Assembly (NCBI GenBank): GCA_022843165.1
Contig: JALHOD010000002.1
Location: 62,001-126,000 of the forward strand
DNA length: 64,000 nt
Source of the DNA: Pseudorhodoplanes sp.
GTDB lineage: Bacteria > Pseudomonadota > Alphaproteobacteria > Rhizobiales > Xanthobacteraceae
Direction of reading: 5' to 3'
The notes under the pieces: generated by a model
Database searches by the model: none
Seen by the model: the letters and a program-made list of their open reading frames with translations, nothing else
What the model was told of the DNA's origin: nothing
Program-made: the position numbers and the translations under genes
Shown: positions 15,572-23,988 of the stretch, piece by piece
How the letters are laid out: every line of letters starts with the position of its first letter
How positions within the stretch are numbered: the stretch's first letter is position 1

Positions 15572-18500
15572 ATGCGTGACCCCGCGTTTCCCTGGGAGAT
15601 CCTGGGCGAGCCGAAACTGGCCGTTCACGCCACCAGCGCGCTCCCGGCATGGCTGTGGAGCGTGGACGGAACACGCCTGCTCTGGGCCAATCCGGGGGGC
15701 GCCGCGATTTTCGGAGCCGCAACGTCGGCGGGCAGCCGGGACCGCAGCTTCGAGCGGGATCACCCGGCCGCCGCACAGGTCGCGCGGGTGGCGGCCAGCC
15801 TGCCGCCCGGCGGCACGCCGCGGCTGGAACGCCTGCGCGGATTTGGCGCGAGTTTCGGCCGCCTGCTGACCTGCGCCTGTGCGCGGATCACGTTCGACAA
15901 CGCGCCCGCCATCCTGATCGGCGCGGTTGAACCGGCCGGTCCCTACCTGCCGCTGGCCGAACGCGCGCGCCGCCTGTTCGAAGGCTGCGGCGAAGCGGTG
16001 GCGGTTTACGCCGCGCGTGGCGATCTGCTCTACGCCACGCCCGAGGCCAGCGCGCAGCTCGGCGGCGCGACATCGCTGTCCACCACCGCCGTCACCGAGC
16101 CGGCAAAACATCTGGGCCAGGGCGCGGATGAAGTGCAGGTGCTGCGCCTGCCGAAGACCGAGACCAAGACCGAGATCAAGACCGCGCCCGCGACGGTGAC
16201 AGAGGAGACAGAGACGGCTGCCGATGCGGTCGACCTCAGCCCGATCGCGATGGCGATCAGCGCGGCGCAAAAAATCATTGCAGACGAACACGCCCGGCAG
16301 GCGGCGCGTCCGGCCGGCGACAGCGACGCAGCCAGCCCAGCGGCCGCGCATGACGACGCGCAGCCAGCGCACGATGAAACGACCGCCGTCTCCGCACCGG
16401 GCGCAACGATCGCGGACTCGTCTCCGCCAAACGAGCGCCGGCATCCCCTGCGTTTCGTCTGGAAAATCGACACCGAAAACCGCTTCAGCATCGATCCCGG
16501 CGACTTCATGGACGTGATGGGTCCGAAGATTGCCGCCGAACTGAACCGGCCCTGGATTTCGATCGTGTCAGATCTCGATATCGATCCGAACGGCGATGTC
16601 GCGCGCGCCATCGCATCGCGCGACACCTGGAGCGGCGTCACCATCGACTGGCCGGTCGAGGGCAGCGCGCAGCGCATCGCCGTCGAGCTTGCCGGCCTTC
16701 CGGTTTACGACCGCGACCGCAATTTCCGCGGCTATCGCGGTTTCGGCGTCTGCCGCGATGTCGCCCGCGTCATCGAATTGCTGGCGCAGCGCCGCCAGCA
16801 GGACAACATCCCGGTTGCGGCGGACATGGCGCAAGCTGTCGCGCCGGACACACGGTCGGCGCTGAGTCTTGTGCCGCCCTCGGAAAATGTCGTTCCGTTC
16901 CGGCCGTCGGCGAACGACGCCAAGGGCCCGACCCTCAATCCGCTGGAGCGCAGCGCCTTTCGCGAACTGGCGACGCGCCTCTCCGCCCGGCTCAAAAGCG
17001 CGGATGAACTGGCGCGCGGCGAGATCGCAGCTGATGCCGACGAACAGCCCGCCGCCGGTGAGCCGGTTTGCGACGCCGATGCCGTGACTGCGCCGGAAGA
17101 ACGGGTGCCGATCGCCGGCATGGCGTCGCCGGACCGCGTCGCCGCCAGGCAGGAGCGACTGGTTCTCGATCGCCTGCCGGCCGGAATCCTCATTTACCGG
17201 CACGAACATTTCTTCTACGCCAACCGCGCCTTTCTGGACTGGGCCGGCCACGAGTCGCTACAGGATTTCGTCGAGGCCGGCGGCCTCGACACGCTGTTCA
17301 TCGAACCGCAAGCCGGCGAACAGGACGAGACGATCCGCATTGCCGCGCCCGGCGGCGACAAGCCGGCGGTCAAGGGCCGGCTGTCCAGCATTCCCTGGGA
17401 CGGCGCAACGGCGATGATGCTGACGCTCGCCGACGCAACGCCGGCCGAGCAGGCCGCGCCGCCAGTCCCGGCGCCCTCCGGCCGCAACGAGTTGCGGGCG
17501 ATCCTCGATGTCGCGATCGACGGTGTGGTGACGCTGGATCGCGCGGGAACAATTCTCTCGGCCAATGCCGGCGCGGAGCAACTGTTCGGCTACGATGAGG
17601 GACAGCTGGTCGGATTGCCGTTCACCAATCTGTTTGCCTCCGACAGCGCGGCCATCGCGCGCAATGCGGTTCTCAAGACCACCGCCGCCGGTCCCGACAA
17701 GGGACGCGACATCACCGGCCGCACGCGCCGCGGCAATTCGCTGCCGCTGCTGATGACGGCCGGCCTGATCGACGAGACGGGAGAGGTGCTCTGCGCGGCG
17801 TTCCAGGATCTGTCGCGCTGGAAAACCACCGAACGCGAACTGGTCAATGCGCGCAAGCAGGCGGAAACGGTCTCGTCGGCGAAATCCGAATTCCTCGCCA
17901 AGGTCAGCCACGAGATCCGCACGCCGCTCAACGCGATCATCGGCTTCTCCGAAATCATGATGAACGAGCGTTTTGGGCCGATCGGCAGCGAACGCTACAA
18001 GGAATATCTCAAGGACATTCACGGCTCCGGCACGCATGTGGTGTCGCTGGTCAACGACCTGCTGGATCTGTCCAAGATCGAGGCCGGCAAGCTCGACCTC
18101 GCGCTGGAGCAGGTCAACCTGAACGACCTCACGCAGCAATCGGTCGCCGTCATGCAGCCGCAGGCGAGCCGCGAACGCATCATCATCCGCACATCGCTGG
18201 CGCCGGAATTGCCCTCGGTGGTAGCCGATGCGCGCTCGGTGCGGCAGATCGTGCTCAATCTGCTGTCCAACTCCATCAAGTTCACCGGCGCGGGCGGCCA
18301 GGTGATCCTGTCGACGGCGCGCAGCGATCACGGCGAGGCGGTGTTGCGGGTGCGCGATACCGGCATCGGCATGAGCGAAAAGGATATCGCCACCGCGCTC
18401 GAGCCGTTCCGCCAATTGTCGACTGCCGTCCGGCTGGGGTCGAACGGCACCGGACTGGGCCTGCCGCTGACCAAGGCTTTGGCCGAAGCCAACAGCGCGC

Positions 18501-18577
18501 GCTTCTCCATCAAGAGCGCGGTCAATGCCGGCACGCTGGTGGAAATCGTGTTTCCGGCGGTCCGCGCCGCCGAATAG
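15572..18577 (+). CDS. pdhS: PdhS-like cytoplasmic PAS-sensor histidine kinase
   Basis: A 1001-aa kinase with no membrane segment. PAS-like folds lie around residues 20-120, 295-405 and 525-620, with a clear PAS at about 638-765 (LDVAIDGVVTLDRAGTILSAN). A low-complexity TETKTEIK/Ala-Pro linker is near 190-290. HisKA has phospho-acceptor His780 in LAKVSHEIRTPLNAIIGFSE. HATPase boxes are N (NLLSNSIKFT, near 897), G1 (DTGIGMS, near 930) and G2 (GTGLGLPL, near 960). The domain order, size and HisKA region fit the PdhS/PleC/DivJ group that controls DivK and cell polarity in Hyphomicrobiales. There is no receiver domain. Start ATG 15572; the upstream 215 bp are shared with the divergent phasin. Confidence 0.8.
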   Translation: MRDPAFPWEILGEPKLAVHATSALPAWLWSVDGTRLLWANPGGAAIFGAATSAGSRDRSFERDHPAAAQVARVAASLPPGGTPRLERLRGFGASFGRLLTCACARITFDNAPAILIGAVEPAGPYLPLAERARRLFEGCGEAVAVYAARGDLLYATPEASAQLGGATSLSTTAVTEPAKHLGQGADEVQVLRLPKTETKTEIKTAPATVTEETETAADAVDLSPIAMAISAAQKIIADEHARQAARPAGDSDAASPAAAHDDAQPAHDETTAVSAPGATIADSSPPNERRHPLRFVWKIDTENRFSIDPGDFMDVMGPKIAAELNRPWISIVSDLDIDPNGDVARAIASRDTWSGVTIDWPVEGSAQRIAVELAGLPVYDRDRNFRGYRGFGVCRDVARVIELLAQRRQQDNIPVAADMAQAVAPDTRSALSLVPPSENVVPFRPSANDAKGPTLNPLERSAFRELATRLSARLKSADELARGEIAADADEQPAAGEPVCDADAVTAPEERVPIAGMASPDRVAARQERLVLDRLPAGILIYRHEHFFYANRAFLDWAGHESLQDFVEAGGLDTLFIEPQAGEQDETIRIAAPGGDKPAVKGRLSSIPWDGATAMMLTLADATPAEQAAPPVPAPSGRNELRAILDVAIDGVVTLDRAGTILSANAGAEQLFGYDEGQLVGLPFTNLFASDSAAIARNAVLKTTAAGPDKGRDITGRTRRGNSLPLLMTAGLIDETGEVLCAAFQDLSRWKTTERELVNARKQAETVSSAKSEFLAKVSHEIRTPLNAIIGFSEIMMNERFGPIGSERYKEYLKDIHGSGTHVVSLVNDLLDLSKIEAGKLDLALEQVNLNDLTQQSVAVMQPQASRERIIIRTSLAPELPSVVADARSVRQIVLNLLSNSIKFTGAGGQVILSTARSDHGEAVLRVRDTGIGMSEKDIATALEPFRQLSTAVRLGSNGTGLGLPLTKALAEANSARFSIKSAVNAGTLVEIVFPAVRAAE

Positions 18578-18640
18578 GCCGCCCACAGGCCCGATCACGC
18601 CGGCTGACTTTCGCCGCCTTCGCCGCTAGCATGACGAGCG

Positions 18641-19393
18641 ATGCGCAAGCTCGGTCTCGCGGTGCTGGTTTCTCTCGCTCTCGTGGTGACGCCGCTTGCG
18701 GCCCGCGCCGGCGAGGCGGTCGATCTGCTGCTGGTGCTGGCCGCCGACGTCTCGCGTTCGGTCGACCAGCCAAAGTTCCAGTTGCAGCGCGACGGCTATG
18801 CGGCGGCGATGTCCGACCCGCGCGTGCTGGAGGCGATCTCGGCCGGCATCCACCGCCGGATCGCGGTCAGCTTCGTCGAATGGTCGGGCGTCGGCGCGCA
18901 GAAGCTCGTGATCGACTGGATGACGATCGACGGCGCCGACAGCGCGCGCAGATTCGCCGACGCCATCGTGGAGGCGCCGCGCTCCTTCGCCGACCGCACC
19001 TCGATCTCGGGCGGAATCGAGTTCGCCATGGCGCAGTTCGACCGCGCGCCGTTCAGCGCCAGGCGCCGCACGATCGACGTCTCCGGCGACGGCACCAACA
19101 ATTCCGGGCGCGACGTCACGCTGGCGCGCGACGAAGCCCTGGCCAAAGGCATCACCATCAACGGGCTGGTGATCCTGAGCGAGCGGCCGCTGCCGTGGAA
19201 TCCCGAACACACCAACCCGCCCGGCGGCCTGCCGCATTATTTCCGCCAGAACGTCATCGGCGGACCGGGCGCCTTCGTCATGGTGGCGGACAATTTCCAG
19301 TCCTTCGGGCAGGCGCTGATCAGCAAGCTGATCGCCGAGATCGCGCTCGACCGCGCCCCCGCCTCCACAACCGGCCTGGCCGCGCGGGACTGA
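18641..19393 (+). CDS. Exported VWA-like DUF1194 protein
   Basis: 250 aa with a signal peptide MRKLGLAVLVSLALVVTPLAARA, then a von Willebrand A-like fold. The MIDAS motif D-x-S-x-S is Asp36-Ser38-Ser40 (AADVSRSVD), a Thr lies in ADRTSISGGI, and VSGDGTNNSG is further on. Metal-dependent adhesion or scaffold function in the periplasm is inferred; the family has no settled role. It is 63 nt downstream of the kinase gene in the same direction, so possibly cotranscribed. Confidence 0.8.
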   Translation: MRKLGLAVLVSLALVVTPLAARAGEAVDLLLVLAADVSRSVDQPKFQLQRDGYAAAMSDPRVLEAISAGIHRRIAVSFVEWSGVGAQKLVIDWMTIDGADSARRFADAIVEAPRSFADRTSISGGIEFAMAQFDRAPFSARRRTIDVSGDGTNNSGRDVTLARDEALAKGITINGLVILSERPLPWNPEHTNPPGGLPHYFRQNVIGGPGAFVMVADNFQSFGQALISKLIAEIALDRAPASTTGLAARD

Positions 19394-19487
19394 GACATTT
19401 TGCTGCAAGCCGGCCGGCGGCGCGGCCGATTTTTGCCGGCCGGCAATCCTTGTGGCCGCTCAGAGGGCAATGCCCGACTTTCGATTC

Positions 19488-19511
19488 ATTCCAGACTGCA
19501 CAGTCTGGAAT
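19488..19511. promoter_or_regulatory. 24-bp inverted repeat upstream of iron-type ABC operon
   Basis: ATTCCAGACTG, CA, CAGTCTGGAAT: perfect 11-bp arms centred 105 nt before the binding-protein ATG. A TTGACC at 19547-19552 with TAGCTG 18 nt on is a possible promoter. The size and symmetry fit a dimeric regulator; an iron-responsive one is inferred only from the transporter type. The rest of this 211-bp gap also holds two copies of GCCGGCCGGC (19409, 19435). Confidence 0.6.
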
Positions 19512-19604
19512 CGTTCTAACCTATTGATCTTTCACCGGAATTTCGCTTGACCGCCGGCGGTCTCCCTCTCTAGCTGCGTACAACAGCAACAGGGAGCGCC
19601 AGCC

Positions 19605-20636
19605 ATGGCAGCCATCACGTTCCGCGCGCTTGCGCGCGCATCCATCGCAGCCCTGATCGCCGCGGGCAGCGCGGGCGTCGCCGCCGCGCAGTCGGGTGAG
19701 GTCAATGTCTACACATATAGAGAGCAGAAGCTGATCCAGCCGCTGTTCGACGCCTTCACCAAGGACACCGGCATCAAGGTCAATGTGGTCTCGGCCTCGT
19801 CCGGCCTCGAGCAGCGCATCAAGACCGAGGGCGCCAACAGCCCGGCCGACGTGCTGCTCACCGTCGATATCGGCCGCCTCGAAGACGCGGTGCAGGCGGG
19901 GATCACGCAGCCGATCAAGTCGTCCACGATCGACAAGGCGGTGCCCGCGCAATACCGCGATCCGGAAGGCCACTGGGCCGGGGTCTCGATGCGCGCCCGC
20001 GTGGTTTACGCTTCCAAGGAGCGCGTGAAGCAGGACACGATCACCTATGAAGAGCTCGCCGACCCGAAATGGAAGGGCAAGATCTGCATCCGCTCCGGCC
20101 AGCACATCTACAACAACGCGCTGATCGCGGCGATGATCGCCAAGCACGGCGAAGCCAAGGCCCAGGCCTGGCTGACAGGCCTGAAGGCCAACCTGGCGCA
20201 AAAACCCTCCGGCGGCGACCGCGAGACCGCCCGCGACGTCGCGGCCGGCAAATGCGATCTCGGCATCGGCAACACCTATTACTACCCGCTGATGCAGAAC
20301 AATCCGCAGCAGAAGGACTGGGCCGACGCCACCAAGGTGATCCTGCCGACCTTCGAAGGCGGCGGCACCCATGTGAACATTTCCGGCGTGGTGCTGGCCA
20401 AGAACGCGCCTCACAAGGCCGAGGCGATGAAGCTGATCGACTGGCTGGCCGGCGACACCGCCCAGCAGATGTATGCCAACAGCGTGTACGAATATCCGGT
20501 GAAGGCCGGCATCGCGGTCAACCCGGCCATCGCCAGCTTCGGCCCGCTGAAGCCCGACGCCTTGCCGATCGTGAAGATCGGCCAGAACAAGAAGGCCGCC
20601 GCCAACCTGGTGGACAAGGTCGGCTTCGACAACTGA
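19605..20636 (+). CDS. Fe(III)-type ABC transporter substrate-binding protein (FbpA/FutA family)
   Basis: 343 aa with a signal peptide ending near GVAAAQ, then VNVYTYREQKLIQPLFDAF of the ferric-iron/thiamine/polyamine type II binding fold. Tyr residues typical of direct Fe(III) ligation occur at YTYRE and in the NTYYYPL cluster near 225. It lies 5 nt upstream of the permease gene. It binds free or carbonate-bound ferric iron in the periplasm by family inference. Confidence 0.87.
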   Translation: MAAITFRALARASIAALIAAGSAGVAAAQSGEVNVYTYREQKLIQPLFDAFTKDTGIKVNVVSASSGLEQRIKTEGANSPADVLLTVDIGRLEDAVQAGITQPIKSSTIDKAVPAQYRDPEGHWAGVSMRARVVYASKERVKQDTITYEELADPKWKGKICIRSGQHIYNNALIAAMIAKHGEAKAQAWLTGLKANLAQKPSGGDRETARDVAAGKCDLGIGNTYYYPLMQNNPQQKDWADATKVILPTFEGGGTHVNISGVVLAKNAPHKAEAMKLIDWLAGDTAQQMYANSVYEYPVKAGIAVNPAIASFGPLKPDALPIVKIGQNKKAAANLVDKVGFDN

Positions 20637-20641
20637 GTGAC

Positions 20642-22348
20642 ATGACAGCCGCGGCTGCCAACACCATCCTGCGGACGTCGCGCACCTTGCGGCGTCCGTC
20701 GCATGTTGTCGCGACGCTGTTCGTCGTCCTGCTGGCGGCCGCCGTGCTGGCGCCGCTGGTCAGCCTCGCCGTCATCGCACTGGCCGGCGACGCCGAGATC
20801 TGGCCGCATCTGGCGGCCTATGTGCTGCCGAAGGCGATCACCGACACCGCCATGCTGCTCGCGGGCGTCGCCGTCCTCACCGCCGTCATCGGCATCGGCA
20901 CGGCCTGGATCGTCACCACCTATCAGTTTCCCGGCCGCGACGCCCTGTGCTGGCTGCTGCCGCTGCCGCTCGCCTTTCCGACCTATATCGTCGCCTATGT
21001 CTATGTCGACATGCTCGACGCCATCGGTCCGGTGCAGTCGGCGTTCCGCGCGCTGTTCGGCTACGCCACGGCGGCGGAATACTGGTTTCCGCCGATCCGC
21101 TCGCTGCCGGGCGCGGTCTTCGTCATGGGCCTCGTACTCTATCCTTATGTCTTTCTCGCAGCCCGCGCGATGTTCCAGACCCAGAGCGCCTCGCTGATCG
21201 AGGTGGCGCGCACGCTGGGCGCATCACGTCTGATGCTGGCGCGGCATATCGCGCTGCCGCTCGCCCGCCCCGCGCTGGCGGTCGGGCTGTCGCTCGCCTT
21301 GCTCGAGACGCTGAACGACATCGGCGCCAGCGAATATCTCGGCGTGCAAACGCTGACGCTGTCGGTCTTCACCACCTGGATCAACCGTTCAAGCCTGCCA
21401 GGCGCGGCGCAGATCGCCTGCGTGATGCTGATCGTGATCGTCGCGCTGATGGCGCTGGAGCGGCATGGCCGCCGCCACAAGCGCTTCATCGTCTCCGCCC
21501 GGCGCGCGCGCATCGCGCCGCGCATTCCGCTCAAGGGCCGCGCCGGCTGGATCGCGCTCGCGCTCTGCCTGCTGCCGGTCTGTCTCGGCTTCATCCTGCC
21601 CGCCGGCGTGCTGGTGCAGGAGGTGGTGCGGCGCGGCTTGCTGTTCGGTTTCGACACCGACCTGATCGGCCACACGCTCACCACCGTGTCGCTGGCGGCG
21701 GCGGCCACCGCCATCGCCATCGTGCTCGGACTGGCGGCCGCGATCTGCGTGCGCATGGTGAAATCTCCGCTGTCGAATGCGGGGCTGGTGATCGCCGGAC
21801 TCGGCTATGCGGTGCCCGGCACCGTGCTGGCGCTCGGGCTGATGACGCCTCTGGTGTCGATCGACGAGGGGCTGAACTGGATCACCCGCAACACCGCCGG
21901 CGTCACGGTCGGGCTGGTGCTGGCAGGCTCGAGCGCGGCCTTGGTCGTCGCCTATGTGCTGCGGTTTCTCGCGATCGCCACCGGCTCGGCGCAGGCCGGG
22001 CTGGCGCGCATCCCGCACGAGATCGACGATGTGGCGCGCACGCTCGGCACCCGCTCCGCCGGCATCGCCTGGTTCATCCATCTGCCGATGTCGCGCGCCG
22101 CGCTCGGCGGCGCGGCCTTGCTGGTGTTCGTGGATTGCCTGAAGGAATTGCCGGCGACGCTGCTGCTGCGGCCGCTCAATGTCGAGACCCTGTCGACCTA
22201 TATCTACCAGTTCGCCACGCGCGGGAATTTTGAGGAAGGCGCGCTCGCCGCGCTCCTGATCGTGGCGGTCGGCATCCTGCCGGTGATCCACCTCACGCGC
22301 TTTGCCGACATCGCGCCGGCGCCGGTGGCGAGCAGTTCGGGGCGATAG
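20642..22348 (+). CDS. Fe(III)-type ABC transporter double permease (FbpB family)
   Basis: 568 aa with about twelve hydrophobic segments in two repeated halves. Each half carries a coupling EAA loop: IEVARTLGASRLMLARHIALPLARPALA in the first and IDDVARTLGTRSAGIAWFIHLPMSRAALG in the second. This is the fused FbpB layout. ATG 20642 is 5 nt after the binding-protein stop; the open frame reaching back to 20069 is only out-of-frame reading through that gene. No fbpC ATPase follows: the next gene is convergent and 3 nt away. Confidence 0.88.
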   Translation: MTAAAANTILRTSRTLRRPSHVVATLFVVLLAAAVLAPLVSLAVIALAGDAEIWPHLAAYVLPKAITDTAMLLAGVAVLTAVIGIGTAWIVTTYQFPGRDALCWLLPLPLAFPTYIVAYVYVDMLDAIGPVQSAFRALFGYATAAEYWFPPIRSLPGAVFVMGLVLYPYVFLAARAMFQTQSASLIEVARTLGASRLMLARHIALPLARPALAVGLSLALLETLNDIGASEYLGVQTLTLSVFTTWINRSSLPGAAQIACVMLIVIVALMALERHGRRHKRFIVSARRARIAPRIPLKGRAGWIALALCLLPVCLGFILPAGVLVQEVVRRGLLFGFDTDLIGHTLTTVSLAAAATAIAIVLGLAAAICVRMVKSPLSNAGLVIAGLGYAVPGTVLALGLMTPLVSIDEGLNWITRNTAGVTVGLVLAGSSAALVVAYVLRFLAIATGSAQAGLARIPHEIDDVARTLGTRSAGIAWFIHLPMSRAALGGAALLVFVDCLKELPATLLLRPLNVETLSTYIYQFATRGNFEEGALAALLIVAVGILPVIHLTRFADIAPAPVASSSGR

Positions 22349-22351
22349 AAT

Positions 22352-23185
22352 CTACCTGAACAGATTCAACCCGAACCGGTAGCTCAATCCGAGCTTGCCG
22401 GTGAACTGGTCGACGCTGCCGGCCTGCGCGATCGGCAAATCCGCGGCGTCCCCGACCAGTCGCTCATAGGCGAGCGTGCCGAGCAGCGACCATTGCGGGG
22501 TGAAGGCATAGCGGCCGTTCACTTCCGCGCCAAATCCCTTGATGCCGCCGCCCGGATCATAGGCGACAAGACCGGAGGCCAGCGACTCCGACGGCGTCAC
22601 GCCGAGATAAGTGCGCATGTATTCCTCGTCGGCGTAGCTCATGCGCGGGCCGAACGAAACTTCCGTCACCGGGGTCGGATTGAAGGTGACATCGAGGCCG
22701 GCCTCGCCGACCAGCCCCTCATGACCGCCAAGTCCGCGCCGCAGCGAAGCATGCGCGCGGAATATCCCGAAGGTATAGGCGAACTGGCCGCCGAGCTCGA
22801 AGGCGGCATCGACATCGTTCAGGCCGCGCAGCTTGTCGTAATCGGCGCTCTCGCGCTTGCGCACATAGCGGAAGGACGGACCGAACGCGAAGCCGTCGCG
22901 CCGCACATTGCCCTTCTTCACTTCGCCGAGGCCGGGCAGCCAGAGATAATGCAGGGTGACGATGGGATACGGGGTGAGCCGGTAGTCGCTCGCGCCCTCA
23001 TAGGCGGGGCGGTAGGACCCGCCGGCGCCCAGTTCCAGTTCGATGTCATATTGACGGACCTGTTCGCGCGCCTGCACCGGCGGCACGGTCTGGGCCGGCA
23101 TGACCATGTCGGCTGCGGCGGCGGCGGCCGCGCAGAACGGCAGGGCAAGAAGGGCGGATGTCAGGGACGAGCGCAGCGGCGGCAT
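22352..23185 (-). CDS. MipA/OmpV-family outer-membrane beta-barrel protein
   Basis: 277 aa from ATG 23185, with a signal peptide MPPLRSSLTSALLALPFCAAAAAAA. Alternating-residue strands follow: GAGGSYRPAYEGASDYRLTPYPIVTL, RDGFAFGPSFRYVRKR, GGQFAYTFGIFRAHASLRR. It ends with a terminal aromatic (GLNLFR) suited to Bam insertion. MipA in E. coli scaffolds murein synthesis; OmpV proteins are also porins or adhesins. Codons upstream of 23185 lack signal features. Confidence 0.83.
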   Translation of the reverse strand: MPPLRSSLTSALLALPFCAAAAAAADMVMPAQTVPPVQAREQVRQYDIELELGAGGSYRPAYEGASDYRLTPYPIVTLHYLWLPGLGEVKKGNVRRDGFAFGPSFRYVRKRESADYDKLRGLNDVDAAFELGGQFAYTFGIFRAHASLRRGLGGHEGLVGEAGLDVTFNPTPVTEVSFGPRMSYADEEYMRTYLGVTPSESLASGLVAYDPGGGIKGFGAEVNGRYAFTPQWSLLGTLAYERLVGDAADLPIAQAGSVDQFTGKLGLSYRFGLNLFR

Positions 23186-23403
23186 TCCGAATTTCCAGGG
23201 TTCAGTGGCGATTCCAGCACGCACGACTCGGTCCGCCGAACAGCCCACCATAAACCCATGACCGAATGGTTAGAGGTGCGGCCGTAGGGCGGCACTGCGC
23301 CGCACTGTGGCTCTGGAGATACGGGCGGACCGATCGCAGGTTTCAGCCGATGCTGTGCCAGTGCGCGGAGAAAAGCCGCTGAAACAATCTGCCGGCGGCG
23401 CAC

Positions 23404-23577
23404 TCACATCCGCGGCAGGTCGCGGTCCGGCGGCACCGGATCGACCAGCGGGCGATCCTCGTTCGGCGCAGGCGCGGGCGGCTTTTCGACCGGATAAGGC
23501 TTTCCGGGCACTTCGGCCGGCGGCTTGCTGGGTTCGGCAGGTTTCGGTGTCGGCTGCTGGACGGGTTCTTTTGTCAT
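23404..23577 (-). CDS. Small proline-rich hypothetical protein
   Basis: 57 aa read directly from the minus strand: it starts MTKEPVQQPTPKPAEPSKPP, about one third is proline with Lys/Glu, and it ends DPVPPDRDLPRM. The composition is far from a random shadow and clearly non-globular. There is no signal or membrane segment and only a weak GAG before the ATG. The function is unknown. Nothing else is seen in 23186-23403. Confidence 0.55.
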   Translation of the reverse strand: MTKEPVQQPTPKPAEPSKPPAEVPGKPYPVEKPPAPAPNEDRPLVDPVPPDRDLPRM

Positions 23578-23738
23578 GCCGACTCAACGAACCGGCCGCC
23601 CATGCGTTCCGCGGTGCGCGTTGGCGCAAAGGCAACGGCAATAATGGCGGATATGCCGCAGCTGCTGCGACCATATGGCATCGCGGTGCGCGGAACCATC
23701 ACCTAGCCTCCGTGTCCATAGAAACAGCGGAGGGGGCG

Positions 23739-23942
23739 ATGGAGGGACTTATCCTGCTTGGGGTCTATGTGGTGCTCGCCGCTGTTGCGGAAGTCATTGC
23801 TATCGGCATTGGCCTGATCGTCGACGAATTCAACAAGATGGCCAGCGTCATCGTCTTTTTCGTCTGTTCCGCCGTCTTCCTCCCGCTCGCATGGCCGATT
23901 GCGGTGCGGGTCTCGAAACGGTTCGGACCCGCGACGACCTGA
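23739..23942 (+). CDS. Small two-helix membrane protein
   Basis: 67 aa from ATG 23739 with CGGAGGGGG just upstream. Two hydrophobic segments (about 3-24 and 33-56) are joined by VDEFNKM, and the end is basic (RVSKRFGPATT). The frame is open back to 23307, but the ribosome-binding site fixes the start. No family is recognised. Confidence 0.6.
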   Translation: MEGLILLGVYVVLAAVAEVIAIGIGLIVDEFNKMASVIVFFVCSAVFLPLAWPIAVRVSKRFGPATT

Positions 23943-23988
23943 CGAGCGGGTCGTTGCCCGCGCAACGCGTTCGCGGGGACGCTCGAAG

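Noticed and set aside
20069-20641. N-terminal extension of the FbpB-type permease
   Set aside because: This part reads the binding-protein gene in another frame; the permease has a good start at 20642.
23270-23674. 134-aa minus-strand ORF
   Set aside because: Arg/Ala/Pro-rich with no motif. It overlaps the better 57-aa proline-rich frame and has no ribosome-binding site.
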